NCBI GenBank assembly: GCA_029876055.1
Contig: CM056874.1
Location: 7,936,001 to 8,000,000 of the forward strand
Length of the DNA: 64,000 bases
From: Madurella fahalii
Lineage: Eukaryota; Ascomycota; Sordariomycetes; Sordariales
Direction of reading: 5' to 3'
Shown: positions 33,212 to 43,845 of the stretch, one piece after another
Layout: each line of letters begins with the position of its first letter
Numbering within the stretch: the stretch's first letter is position 1
Position numbers and translations under genes: made by a program
The notes under the pieces: generated by a model
The model's input: only the letters and a program-made list of their open reading frames with translations
What the model was told of the DNA's origin: nothing
The model's database searches: none

Positions 33212-34983
33212 AAGAGCCGGCACGGAAGCGACGGCATCCGGGTGCACTCTGCGCACCAACCTATCCCCTTTACCATCTTCAGGCCCACATTTTGGGCAGG
33301 TCTGATGCCAAGCAATATCTCGGAGCACGCAGGCCGCGTTCTGACGGATCGTGACAGGAGCCGGGCCAAAAGGTGTCTGTCGTGCTTTCCGGCCTGGGCC
33401 TAGCAAATGTAAGGTACCTTGGGTATCGTGTCTACCTAGGTAGCTAGTCTTGCGTTCCTATGTATCAGTGCCTCTCCGGCGTGTCCACCCACCTAAGTAC
33501 ATCCTGGCCGAGTTTGCGTATCCAAGACAATGACGAGTATCCTGTTGCTATGTGATGTTGTGACTCACCGCCGCTGCGTACATGAGGTGATGCTTGCACT
33601 TTCCGGGAGAGATACAGGGCAATCATTGGCACGGCTTGCTCTTCCGGCGACAACTGTCAGAGATCAGAGGACTGAGCAGGGAAATTTTTGACCCCTGGCC
33701 ACGTGGTGCGTTGCGGGAGGAAGTTGCCGGGCCCTAGCCACAGGAAGCTTGCATTGGAGAGTGCGGAAGAGCCCGATCAGCCATGCAAAGGTGTAGACTC
33801 TGGATAGCTACACTACAGCCTCACCGGGCTTTCACGAGTCGGTGCCCAGTGGCAGCCAGCAAGCCGGTGAATAAGGCACTGCGGCATGGAGAGGGCACCA
33901 CCACCGCTGCCTTAACCGATCGGAAATGCCATCAGGGCAGCATGGCGTCTCATCCGAGGCCTGACTCGGGGGCGCGTGTAGAGTGATTGCGCACCCACGG
34001 ATACGGCGATCAAGGACCACTTCAAAAAGTCAATTCGACGCGGGGGAGGGGTTGTTATCCCCGCCCCACGGGTCCCAACACCCCTGTGCAGGTATGTCTT
34101 GCAGGCCAAGCAGGGCTAGTTTCTCGCACCAAGTTGGGCTGGATGAAAGCTGGCGTCCGAAAATGTCAATTCATCGTCGTCTTGGCGCAGCTCCTGCCAC
34201 GACCCAATTACACGTAGAAGTGGGCCGTCTTTCCTCCTCGTTTAAAACAAAACAAAAACATACGCAGCAGAGTTGATGAGGCTCGGGAGGAGAAGGTCCC
34301 AAGATCAGCCCATATGTTGGATGCTGAGAAGGGTCCCGTCAGACTCTCAGTGCTTCGGCACGGAATTGTTCTAGAAGGCCGGGGGGTTCTCTTGATGACT
34401 AAATTTTGCTTCTTTGGGCTGCACCTTGCCATGTGGGAGACGGGACTGGCGTGGTGAGCTGGCAGTTTCTGTCACTTCCTGCCCATTGTCGTTCTTTGCG
34501 ATTCCACTGCAAAAGAAACCCGTCGCTCCCACTCACTTGCGAAATCAAGAATACGAGACGTCGGACCTTGTCTGGGCGCGAAACTCGAGCCCCGGAGCCC
34601 GGATTACGATGCCGTGCCGGAAACGCCACTACTCACATTCTTCTTCACACGCACCTCTTCCCGCTCTTCAACCTTTGCTTCTGCGCCCGCCACAAGCAGC
34701 TTTTGCGATACTAAGTGGGTCATGGCCAAGCCGGACGTATGCATACATAGTACTGTCCTGAAATCTTCAAGGTCTAGACCTCGGGTGTTTCGTCTGGAAC
34801 TTGTACGAATTTTTTTTTTTTAGCGCCGGATGGAAACCGCCGTATGTTGCTCTGAGGAGCGGTCGATGAGGCGTTAGTTTTCTGGCTTCCCGCTTCGCTG
34901 TTGAGCCTCGTGATACGGCAGCCGAAGGTTACGACGGCAGAAAGTCCTACACCAGCCGGGTCCTTTGATTTTCGGTGTCGCGG

Positions 34984-34996
34984 CCCCCCCCCCCCC
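34984..34996. repeat. C13 homopolymer
   Basis: Thirteen consecutive C bases on the plus strand in non-coding DNA. Assembly errors in run length are likely here. Confidence 0.8.
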
Positions 34997-35950
34997 GTTC
35001 ACCGATATGTCTCAGTCTCACGTGCTCCCATCTCCAATGCCCGGCATCCAACTAAGCCTCTACACCTGCCACGCACCGCTTAGCTGCCCAGGCCCTGCCT
35101 TCACCGCTGGGCCGGGAAGAAAGGGCTTGATTGGGCGGCAACAATAGAAGAGCATTGCGAGCCGTCAACGCGGGATGCTGGAGCGGAAGTCGGCAATCCC
35201 AGTGGTCAAACTCGGCGAGGACCTTGATCGTCGGCGAGCGTCAACCGGGAAAGCTCCCCACTTTCTACTGGGCCCCATGAATACACAAAAACACTTCTCT
35301 ACTCGGCCATGACGGTTTCCAGCCATGGCAGTTTGGGCCCAACGAGATGGTGCGGACAAAGCCTCTGACGTTTCTTTTCCTCGCGGGTATCAGTCACAAA
35401 CAACCCCTGCTGCATCGTCCGCTGGCTGCCCGGCCACGCAGCGACGTCTCGTCGTCTCCCGATGCCCCGTTTGTTCCCCTGATCGCCCCGTGCCCTACCA
35501 TGCCCTGTCCACGACCAGCCCTCCCTGGCCCAAATTATGTCATGTTGCAGTTCTTTCTCGGACTTTGAGCACTTGGGGGTCGTTTCGGCTTTCGTGCCCG
35601 CTTCTGAGCTCCACTGGTTTGGGCAGGCCGGCCGCTCACCTCCGGAAACGCCCAGCGGGATGTTGGCCAGCCATGGATCAGACGCACCGCCTGTGAGACT
35701 TCTACTTCCCCCCCGTGTCGTCTTGATGCCCGACCAACACCGAAGACACATCAGTCCGACATGAGCTGGCGCAAAGCCCTACTTCCAAGAAAGACTAGAT
35801 ATTTCACGCCCTCGCCAGCATCTCAGGGAAACCAGTGACCACATCTTCGTTTCCCTTTCATCTCCAGGCCAGTCCGACGACCAATCCCGGTTTGCCAATC
35901 CGCACATCTGTCTTCTTGCCCATCGGCCTCGCGTCCGCGCATTGAGCAGC

Positions 35951-37293
35951 ATGTCGTCTTCTCGCAAGTTGCGCATGGCAAGCGCCTCCAGCGTCATGTA
36001 CACCAACGCTGTCTACTGGCCTAATCATAGAATTTACAACGGCGACACGCCCGGCGCCCTGAATTACGGATGCATAAATCGCGTCTATTACGCTTTTGCC
36101 ACCGTGACGGTTGATGGAGGTGTATTTGTGAGTTGGCGTGCGAGTCTGCCGCTTTTTTTGGCTGCCTCGACTAACACCCGGCTAGCTCAGCGACGAGTGG
36201 GCAGATGCCGGGGCGCCTTGTGACGGTGTCCAAGGGGCTCTGGGCTCCTTGATGCACCTAAAGCAGAGATATCCTCATCTGCAGGTTGTGCTGTCCATCG
36301 GCGGTGGCGCTTCGAATCAAACATTCCCCGTTGTGGCGTCCAACGCCATCCTCCGGGACAACTTTGCGCGCTCAGCCCGAGGCTTAGTCGAGGCATCAGG
36401 CCTCGACGGCATTGACAGTAGGACTCTCTCAGATTCTTTCCGCTATTCATTGCGATCCCACTGCGGCCAATGGCCTGGTGGGTGGCGCAAATCACACCCC
36501 ATCGAGCCTGCATCCTCACTATACCTTGTTAGCGCAATCGCTAACAGATTTAGTTGTCTGGGAATACCCGTGTACTCCACAACAAGGAAGCGATTTCCTC
36601 GCCCTGCTCGCGGCGATCCGTGTCCATCTCCCCGAAGACCGCTACCTGCTCACGGCCGCTCTCCCCGCCGCAAAAGCCGTCCTACAAAACATCGATCTTC
36701 GGCGGACAGCCGAATACCTCGACGTGATCAACCTGACAGCCTACGACTTCTTCGGCCAGTGGACCCACAAGAGTGGCCATCATGCCCAGCTCTACTCGAT
36801 GAACAAGGACGAGCCCTCGGGTGCCTCGGGCGTGCAGTACGTCATGGTATCCGGCGTGCCGGCCAAGAAGATTCTGCTGGGAATCCCGCTCTTCGGGCGC
36901 AGCTTTCTCCACGTGAGCGGCCCTGGCCACAAGAACCGGGGCGGAGGCGGACAGGACGGCTCGTTCGAGTACAGCCAGCTGCCCCGGAAAGGTACCAAGG
37001 AGCAGGTGGACAAACGGGCCGTCGCGGCGCAATGCGTCGGCGGCGACGGCGGCTTTGTCACCTACGACAACCCCGACACGGTCAAGGTCAAGGCGGCCTT
37101 TTGCAAGCAGAAGGGCCTTGGGGTACGTGCATTGTCGCCCAACTAGGGACTTTTCTTTTCCCCCGTATCTCAGTTTCTCGGCGCATACTGACGATGGGCT
37201 CAGGGCCTATTCTACTGGAGCGCGCCGTCTGATGCCAAGGACAGCAAGAGGAGTCTCATCACAACAGGATTCAAGACGCTGCATAGCTCTTGA
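35951..37293 (+). CDS. GH18 chitinase-family protein with altered catalytic motif
   Basis: Four exons: 35951-36127, 36186-36417, 36554-37122, 37204-37293, giving 355 residues. GH18 landmarks are present: YTNAVYWPNHRIY (beta-1), VVLSIGGG (SxGG motif), NLTAYDFFGQW, LLGIPLFGRSF and the C-terminal GLFYWSAPSD. The catalytic signature DxxDxDxE reads D133-G-I-D136-I-V138-W-E140, so the proton-donor Glu is kept but the Asp two residues before it is Val. In characterised GH18 chitinases that Asp orients the substrate N-acetyl group, so activity should be reduced or changed. There is no signal peptide, so the protein would be intracellular or exported by a non-classical route. The 136-bp intron 2 ends just before the motif; the codon before TGG is GTC with any in-frame acceptor. 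Confidence 0.85.
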
Positions 37294-39075
37294 CTTTGAC
37301 GGCGGGGATGGGCAGCTGCGGCAGAAAATGCAGGGACCTGTGTGTCCATTCCGGTGGCTCTAACATGCCGCCGATTCTCAATTGGCTAAGGGAGATTATA
37401 CTTGGGCGAGTAACGGCGTTTCTATCTGCATACAGCACCCTGTCTCTTGCTTTTCTTTTTCTTCAGGGGCCCAAACTGACAGAGCCGGCTTGGCGCGTCT
37501 TTGACGACTTGATGGTGGGTTGTTTTGAATGGGATACCAAAAAGGGGCTAGGACGGAGTTCAAAAGAGGGTTTCCTTTTTTTCTTTTCTTCCTTTCCTAT
37601 TTTTTTTTTCCCTCTCTCATCGTTACTTAGATAGCGGGCACGGAACATCAAAAAAGGCATGAAAGGGGTATCGGCGTTGGTATTGAGGTAGCTAGGTACA
37701 CGGGACACGAGGCGCAGAATAGACGTTGGGCTCTCATAGAGTTTGTCGGTCCCGAGAGTTCTCCCTGGTTCGTCCTTCGGCTCTTGACATTTGATGATAC
37801 TTTTGGGGGTTATTATTACTTTCCTGATTCTTGTTTTCTGCATGCTTCCGAGTCCTCCGGCGGTCATTTAGGCAAACCGGTGATCTGCCAGCTCGTTGGC
37901 TCTTTTTGCTCGGGACCGGTTGATCAAGCCCGAGGGTGGCCGAGATGGCGAGCCCAAATACATGAGGTACTGTACCTCAGCCTGCGATGGCAACATCAGA
38001 AAGAGCACGAGACAGCAGGACACGACAGGACCCCAAGCCCAATCGCCTCGGTCAATTGCCGCCCTGCCTGGCTAGGATGATCGAGTAACGTCACACTCGT
38101 CACACCCATCAGGTTCCCAAGCCGGTCTCTACACGGGGTGTGTGCGATTGAGTCGGGGCAGAGGACATGCCCTGAGGAACTGCCACGTCTGTTTCTTGTT
38201 GGCAGGCTGCCAAGTGACGGGGCTAATGATGTGTTTGCCGTTGCTAGCGACTTTTTAGGGCTTCCATGGCTTGCTTCTGCGGCTGCTGGGAGTTCAAGGT
38301 GGAAGGAAGTGGAAGGGCCTCAGGGCTGGCGGTGTTTGTTCGAAACTCGGGGGTTGGGTTGGAATGCAGGGCAGCACCAGGGGGGACCCTTCTTGCCCAG
38401 ATCGGGAGGTGGGGGGCTCTTCTAGGGTTGCTCGTCCCGGCCGATTGGAAGGGTTGCTCGGCTCGCAGCCTCAAAATGCGGGGTTGTTGCGTTGTACAGT
38501 GTGTAAGTGGCGTCGGGTTGGACTGCTTGGGGGAGAGCGATGTCCAATGGATCTGACCCTAACCCCGACTTCCCAAGACGCCTGCCGTGATACATTAAAA
38601 GTGAGAGCACAACGCCAGAGTCACATGTGATTTGTGAGCCTTTACCTGTTCTGGAGGAGCTACTTGGGGTAACTACAACTCATGATTGTGGCGACACTGG
38701 GTGTTTAGCCCCTTCTCGGACCCCCTTTATCCCGAGCTTATGATGGGTTTAGGGCTGCTATCTTATTGCCAGACCTTACACCGAGCAACCCCCCATCCTG
38801 CTCTCTCTGTTTCGATCACCATGTACGCATAACCATAGACACCTTCTATGCAAGGTAGGGAGGGAGGATTAATCTGCATATTTACTGCGTTCGTCAAGTG
38901 CGCCCTGTTGTAGACTAGAGCTTGTTGTTAATTTTTATACTACACAAAGTGACGTAAACTCGCACACAGCAACCACTTTCCATCCGTTCCCTTTTGCTTC
39001 ACACTTTCATATCTCTTCTTAAGTCACGCCTCATCGCACAGCCCTTACCCCCGCTGCAAAAGAAGAGAATAAAAA
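37294..39075. other. Intergenic region downstream of the GH18 gene
   Basis: This 1.8-kb region contains T-rich stretches (37560-37615) and the 15-bp imperfect palindrome GAGGTACTGTACCTC at 37964-37978. G-rich frames around 38270-38630 carry no domain. I call no gene. Confidence 0.5.
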
Positions 39076-40098
39076 ATGGCTGATACTGCCTCTCTTCTCG
39101 TCTGCCGAACCTGCGGCACTCAACACTCCACCTCCGACCCGGCCTCCCTCGCGACATGCTTCATCTGCGACGACCCGCGCCAATACACACCCCCAACCGG
39201 CCAGGAGTTCACCACGCTCTCCGCCCTCCGCACCTCCAAAACCCACCGCAACGAATTCCACCCCTACCCTCCAAACTCCAAACACCCCCTATTCACTTCC
39301 ATTGTTACTACCCCCAAGATCGCCATCGGCCAGCGCGCCATCCTCCTCCACACGCCCAAGGGCAACATCCTCTGGGACTGCATCACCTACCTGGACGACG
39401 AGACCACCGACAAGATCATCAACGAGCTGGGCGGTCTCGAGGCCATCGTGATTTCGCATCCGCACTTCTACTCGGCGCATCTGGAGTGGGCGGAGCGGTT
39501 CGGCTGTCCCGTGTACCTGAGCGCAGAGGACCAGGGGTGGCTGGCGCGGCGGGACGGCAAGAGGCAGGTGTTCCTGAGGGAGATCGAGACGCGGATCGAG
39601 GTGGGCGGGGAGGATACGGGCGTGCGGGCGATCAAGTTGGGGGGCCATTTCCCGGGGAGTTGTAAGTGCCCGTTTTGATTGCGTAACAGCTTGGGACAGA
39701 CAGGGTTGTTTCTGCTCGAGAAAGCCCCGGTGCTGACTGGACTGCTAGTGGTCCTCTTGTACGATGGACACCTCCTGACGGCTGACACGCTCATGATGAC
39801 GCCGTCCGGGCGCGCCAACTGGAACGTTGACGCGTTGGGCAGGCCGAGGGAGCGGCCCGGGGGAATGAGTACCTTTTGCTTTATGTGGAGCATCCCTAAC
39901 ATGATACCCCTGAGCCCCGATGAGATTGCACCCATGTGGGGCATTCTCAAAAACTATAACATGAGGAGTGCTCACGGTCTGTTCTTGGGATGGGACATTG
40001 AGGATGAACGGATCAAGGAGCGCGTGCTGGAGAGTATGCAGATACAGGTTAGAGCCATGGGCCATGAAACCCACTCTCTGCTGAATGAGGTGGTGTAA
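39076..40098 (+). CDS. Metallo-beta-lactamase-fold protein with N-terminal Cys4 motif
   Basis: Two exons: 39076-39661 and 39749-40098, giving 311 residues. The N-terminus has a zinc-ribbon-like pair CRTC (10-13) and CFIC (28-31). The metallo-beta-lactamase core follows: ILLHTPKGNILWDC, then SHPHFYSAH with H128, H130 and H135, GGHFPGS with H191, and TADTLM with a metal-binding Asp. The usual HxHxDH is changed: the Asp before the last His is Ala or shifted, as I believe is common in this fungal family. The substrate is unknown; a hydrolase or oxidoreductase role would be guesswork. The acceptor at 39748 was chosen because it restores HFPGSLVLLYDGHLLTADT in frame. Stops 100 bp from the convergent GT90 gene. 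Confidence 0.82.
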
Positions 40099-40198
40099 GG
40101 GTCATTTGACGTTGTACGAATTAAAAAAACACCGGCGTCCCGAGTCTATCGGTACAGTACATGATTCTATCCAAATCCGCAGATTATCCCGGCCCACT

Positions 40199-43100
40199 CT
40201 ATAATACAAACCCAAGCTCGTCCCGGTTGTCATTGATGACACGTCCCCACTCTAACAGCAGTCGGAAAAGGTACACTTCCATATCCGCTTTACGTATGGC
40301 CTTCTCAGCCCATCGCTTCCCTTGCTCTGCAATCCACTTCCCGTCTTCCTGCCGCGCCTTCATATAAAAGTCCCTCCCCTTCAGCCTCGGATCATCCTTA
40401 TTTATCTCAATGCCGACAAAATACGCCAGCGTACTGTGCAGCGCATGGAAGCGGAGATCGATAGGGACAAAGTGCAACCACGGAGCCAACCGCTCGCTGT
40501 ACCACTCCTTGAATATAGAAGCATAGAATGGGACGCTGCTCGACCGGAGGATGCGCAGAAAATCGGGAGGGGGGCCGTTGTCCGTGTCCATGGCCATGAC
40601 ATATTGGTGCCGGAGAGGTTCTGCATCTGGTTTGGTCTCAAATTCATCGCCAAAAGCAGCGCAGGTGGAGCCACCGGCAGCCTTGCAAGCGCTGTAGCTG
40701 CCGAACCCGACGTCCATATCCAGGATGGCGTTGGCATCAACCGTGGGTACTTGCTCAAAAGCAAACTTTTCCTTGTTCCCAGTTGTCGGCAGCACGAGCC
40801 GAGTCTGGTCCGAGTTTCCAGCATCGTTGACGATATGAACGAGCCGCTCCTGATGACCCCCACGTAGAAGCTCGTGGCCCGAGCTGAACCGGTTTACTGT
40901 ACCGCGCCAGAACAGCTTCTTCCATTTCATGCCAAATCCATCCGAGCTAGGCTTGGCCGCCTCGGTGATCCGCTTCAAAGGTATCAGGATGTCGCTGTAG
41001 CTGTCGGTCTTCGCCCTGCTGAATACTGGAAGCAACTCCTGGAGGGGCCGGAGGTTGGGTGGTGTCATGTGGAAGCTGTGCAGGCGAAGTAGGTCAGACT
41101 GGTGGCAGATATCCTGGGATAGCGGCCAGTCCATCAGATATTGCCCCTGAGACTGCGGCTTGGCGCAAGACGTGCAGAAATCCCGAATGTCCCAGTGGGT
41201 TCCTGAACGTGCCTTTGTGCCTGGCGGGCATGCCAAAGCTGTCATCTCTCGGAACGCCCCAACTGAGGTGAAGTTCTCCCGGCTCAGGAACTTGTCGAGA
41301 ACGGCGAGCTTCGCCGCAGGCATACCGTCGGTGGAAGCTTCAAAGCCTCTTGGTAGCAGCTTGCTCATCCGCTTCCGTCTCGCGGCAGTGATGAATCTTT
41401 GGACATCGTCCCACGGGGCGAGCACCCGTGGCCGCTCGTCTAGGTTGATGGCAAGCTCCATGTCGGGAATGTTTTCCGCAAATGTTTTGACCATGGCAAC
41501 CAGGTCATCCATAACGGCTTTGTATGGGCTTGCGGGAGGGAGATTGTGCTGAGGCATGCCGTTCTGGATTTTGAGTAACGCCATGTCGGGCTCTGCAGCG
41601 GCGCGTCGGATATCCTCCCTGATCTTTGACGGCGGCATCCCCCAGAAAGGAAAAATATCCTTCTCAATCTGAGGGAAGTGATCTAGGATCACCGAGTCAC
41701 GGTCCTTGGCAAACTTGTACCATGCGTCAAACTTCTGGGGCGGATCCCTGCCATTGTGGCGCTCTCTGTATTCCTGGACGGCAACAGGTAACGAGTTGCT
41801 GACGGTTGCGTGGACTAACCACCGATCCGCTCCAATCCGCGCATCGTAGATGATCTTGGCCAAGGGATGGTTGTCGAAAACCAGCTTTGCCCTGATGGGC
41901 GTGTAAATTGAGGCCGTGATAACAAGTATAACAAGGAGGAAGATGACGAAAGCGCGGTGTATGAAGATGATATACCGTATGTTGTTTGCATAAACGAAGA
42001 ACACGAAACCCAGACAGATGAGGACGAGAGCGAAGTAGTCAACGGCTGGGGAGATATTTTCCCATGTCCCGGCTAGCCATGTCTGGTACACCGCCAGCAG
42101 CAGTCCGGAGAGGAAACTTATGATGGCCGCTAACGACAGCGGGCTTCCTTCGGTGGCGAGAAGGGTGGTGGAAACGAGGAAAATCGAGAGCGCGAGGCCA
42201 TCGACGACGATGTCGAACACGTACAAGGAGCCTAGACCCTTGAAATGGTGACTCACTGGAATAGCGGGCATAATCAGACGGGAAGAATAGTACAAGAATG
42301 CTGTGCCAACCGATGAGGCGAAAAAGATGCTGCTCAACGTCCTCAAGCGTATCTTGGTCGTCCGGGCCCAGGCCAGAATGCGCCACATCAGGATGGCAAT
42401 GGCAGCATCCAGCAAGAGCGCGGCCCATTGGAAGAAAATGACTAGGCGACGCCCGTCATGGCTCGAGCAGAAGAAAGTCGATCTGAAATCTTGCGAAGAC
42501 GCGAGGTAGGTGCCCCAAGAGAGCAGTAAGACACCAATGGATATGGACGCTTTTGACTGGTTGAACCAGTAGCCCAGGATGTCGAAGACGGTCATGCCAA
42601 GATCGTCGGGATCCAATTCCTCGTCATCGATTGCTGGCGACCGAGTCCTGCGACCTGGAAGGAGCTCATAGACCAGGATCACCAAGGGTAAGAGGGCCTC
42701 GGATAGGGTTAACAGCTGAACCGATCCTCAAGCGGAAAGGGGGGGCGACTCACCTCGATCCCTGGCTTGGAACATTGTAGATTGAATGTCACGCGGTGAA
42801 AGAGCTCGAGGCGCAGAATAATGCAAGCGACCAAGGTAGGGAAGAAGAATCTCCGAGGTTTCTTGGGCAGGTTTGTGCGCGTCCCCGCGCCCGAGCCCGC
42901 GCCCTTCAAGGGCCCTAACTCATCGTCTGGCTGTGGTCAACAACGCGGATGTTCACTCGCGACTCGTGGCAACTAGAACGCTATGAGATTTGGGTACTCA
43001 CCGAACCGTCCATTTGGCCCCGGAAGCCATACGGCACAGAAACTGGCGGCAAAAGACGACGCCGCTGCAATGCTGAGGATAAAGACCGATGAGATTCTTG

Positions 43101-43323
43101 GCTGCTCTTTACTCGCATCGTTAGCTACCTTTGTTGCCTGGTTCTGATTGACACGAGTATCTCACCAATAATTTGATGGCTCTCGAGGTTGTATGCTAGC
43201 CAGAGAAAGGACGTGACGGCACTGGACGAGGATTAGCTGTGAGGTCGCGCTTGAGGTGCCCAGCATCAGCACCTGCATAACTCATGGTCTTACTCACCAC
43301 AGCGCCGTTAACTGGCTCGACAT
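40199..43323 (-). CDS. GT90 (CAP10-like) multi-pass membrane glycosyltransferase
   Basis: Five exons: 43298-43323, 43166-43221, 43002-43106, 42754-42926, 40199-42697, giving 952 residues. The N-terminal third is hydrophobic with about nine or ten predicted membrane segments, an arrangement seen in large fungal CAP10-like proteins. The C-terminal half is the GT90 domain (from about residue 520), with GKSxx-like LFWRGTVNRF, FGSYSAC, and RHQYVMAMDTDNGPPPDFLRIL, followed by SxxPFYASIFKEWYSERLAPWLHFVPI and AEKAIRKADMEVYLFRLLLEW. GT90 members include xylosyltransferase Cap10 of Cryptococcus and animal POGLUT enzymes. The acceptor sugar here is unknown; a wall or glycolipid substrate in the Golgi is plausible. 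Small 5' exons were placed by frame and branch sites. Confidence 0.85.
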
Positions 43324-43845
43324 GGTCGGGGGCTGATCTGGGAGAACTTCCCCGATCTGCTGCACTGCCTGGAATGCATCAATTCGCTGAGGGAACAGGG
43401 AGTGAGCTGTGTGGTCACAGATAACCAATTGCTGACTTTTTCTGTAGGATTTGTTCGGCGTCGTCTGGTTATTTCCTCGACCAGGTAACACCTGTTACAG
43501 ATCTCCAGCACCCAAATTTTAGCAGCCCTGGCCAGCCAACGGTGGCTTGTTGCCCCCACTCCAGCCCCCTGAATGTCTGCTAGAGAAATACGAGATATCT
43601 CGCCACAGGCCTGCGGCCCCCTGAAGTCTCTGCTAATTATGCAGCAAGTGACGTGATACAGCATGTACTGTACAGTATTATACTGCACAGAAACATCCGA
43701 GCCTTAGCATGCTGCTCGCGTCACGTTGGCTGACAGCGCGTCGAGCTGCCCCAGCAACATCCGTCAAAAAGGATATCTCGTCACCGTCGCCGAAACAACC
43801 GTAGCACCAGCGCTCTATGGACCGACCAAGGACAAGGCTACCACA
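43324..43845. promoter_or_regulatory. Bidirectional promoter of the GT90 gene and pfa4
   Basis: This 522-bp divergent spacer must hold both promoters. It contains the palindromic word GTACTGTACAGTA at 43665-43677, about 170 bp before pfa4. Confidence 0.5.
43665..43677. repeat. GTACTGTACAGTA palindromic element
   Basis: TACTGTACAGTA (43666-43677) is a perfect 12-bp palindrome and one of seven sites in the window with the 9-mer GTACAGTAC or its complement. Its position between two divergent starts suggests a binding site, which is unproven. Confidence 0.6.

Larger units (their letters stand above)
32242..35950. other. Large gene-free region between dsk2 and the GH18 gene
   Basis: This is 3.7 kb with no gene I can support on either strand. 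It contains a cluster of GTACAGTAC-type palindromes (32614-32735), five tandem GCCG-type GGCC units (33193-33211), a TACCTAGGTA palindrome near 33433, and a C13 run (34984-34996). Open frames at 35300-35750 overlap on both strands and look like GC-rich noise. The right end is pyrimidine-rich, consistent with the 5' leader of the chitinase-like gene. Confidence 0.5.

Noticed and set aside
35299..35751. 150-codon minus-strand frame before the GH18 gene
   Set aside because: Composition is erratic, it overlaps plus-strand frames of similar quality and it has no domain or intron support.
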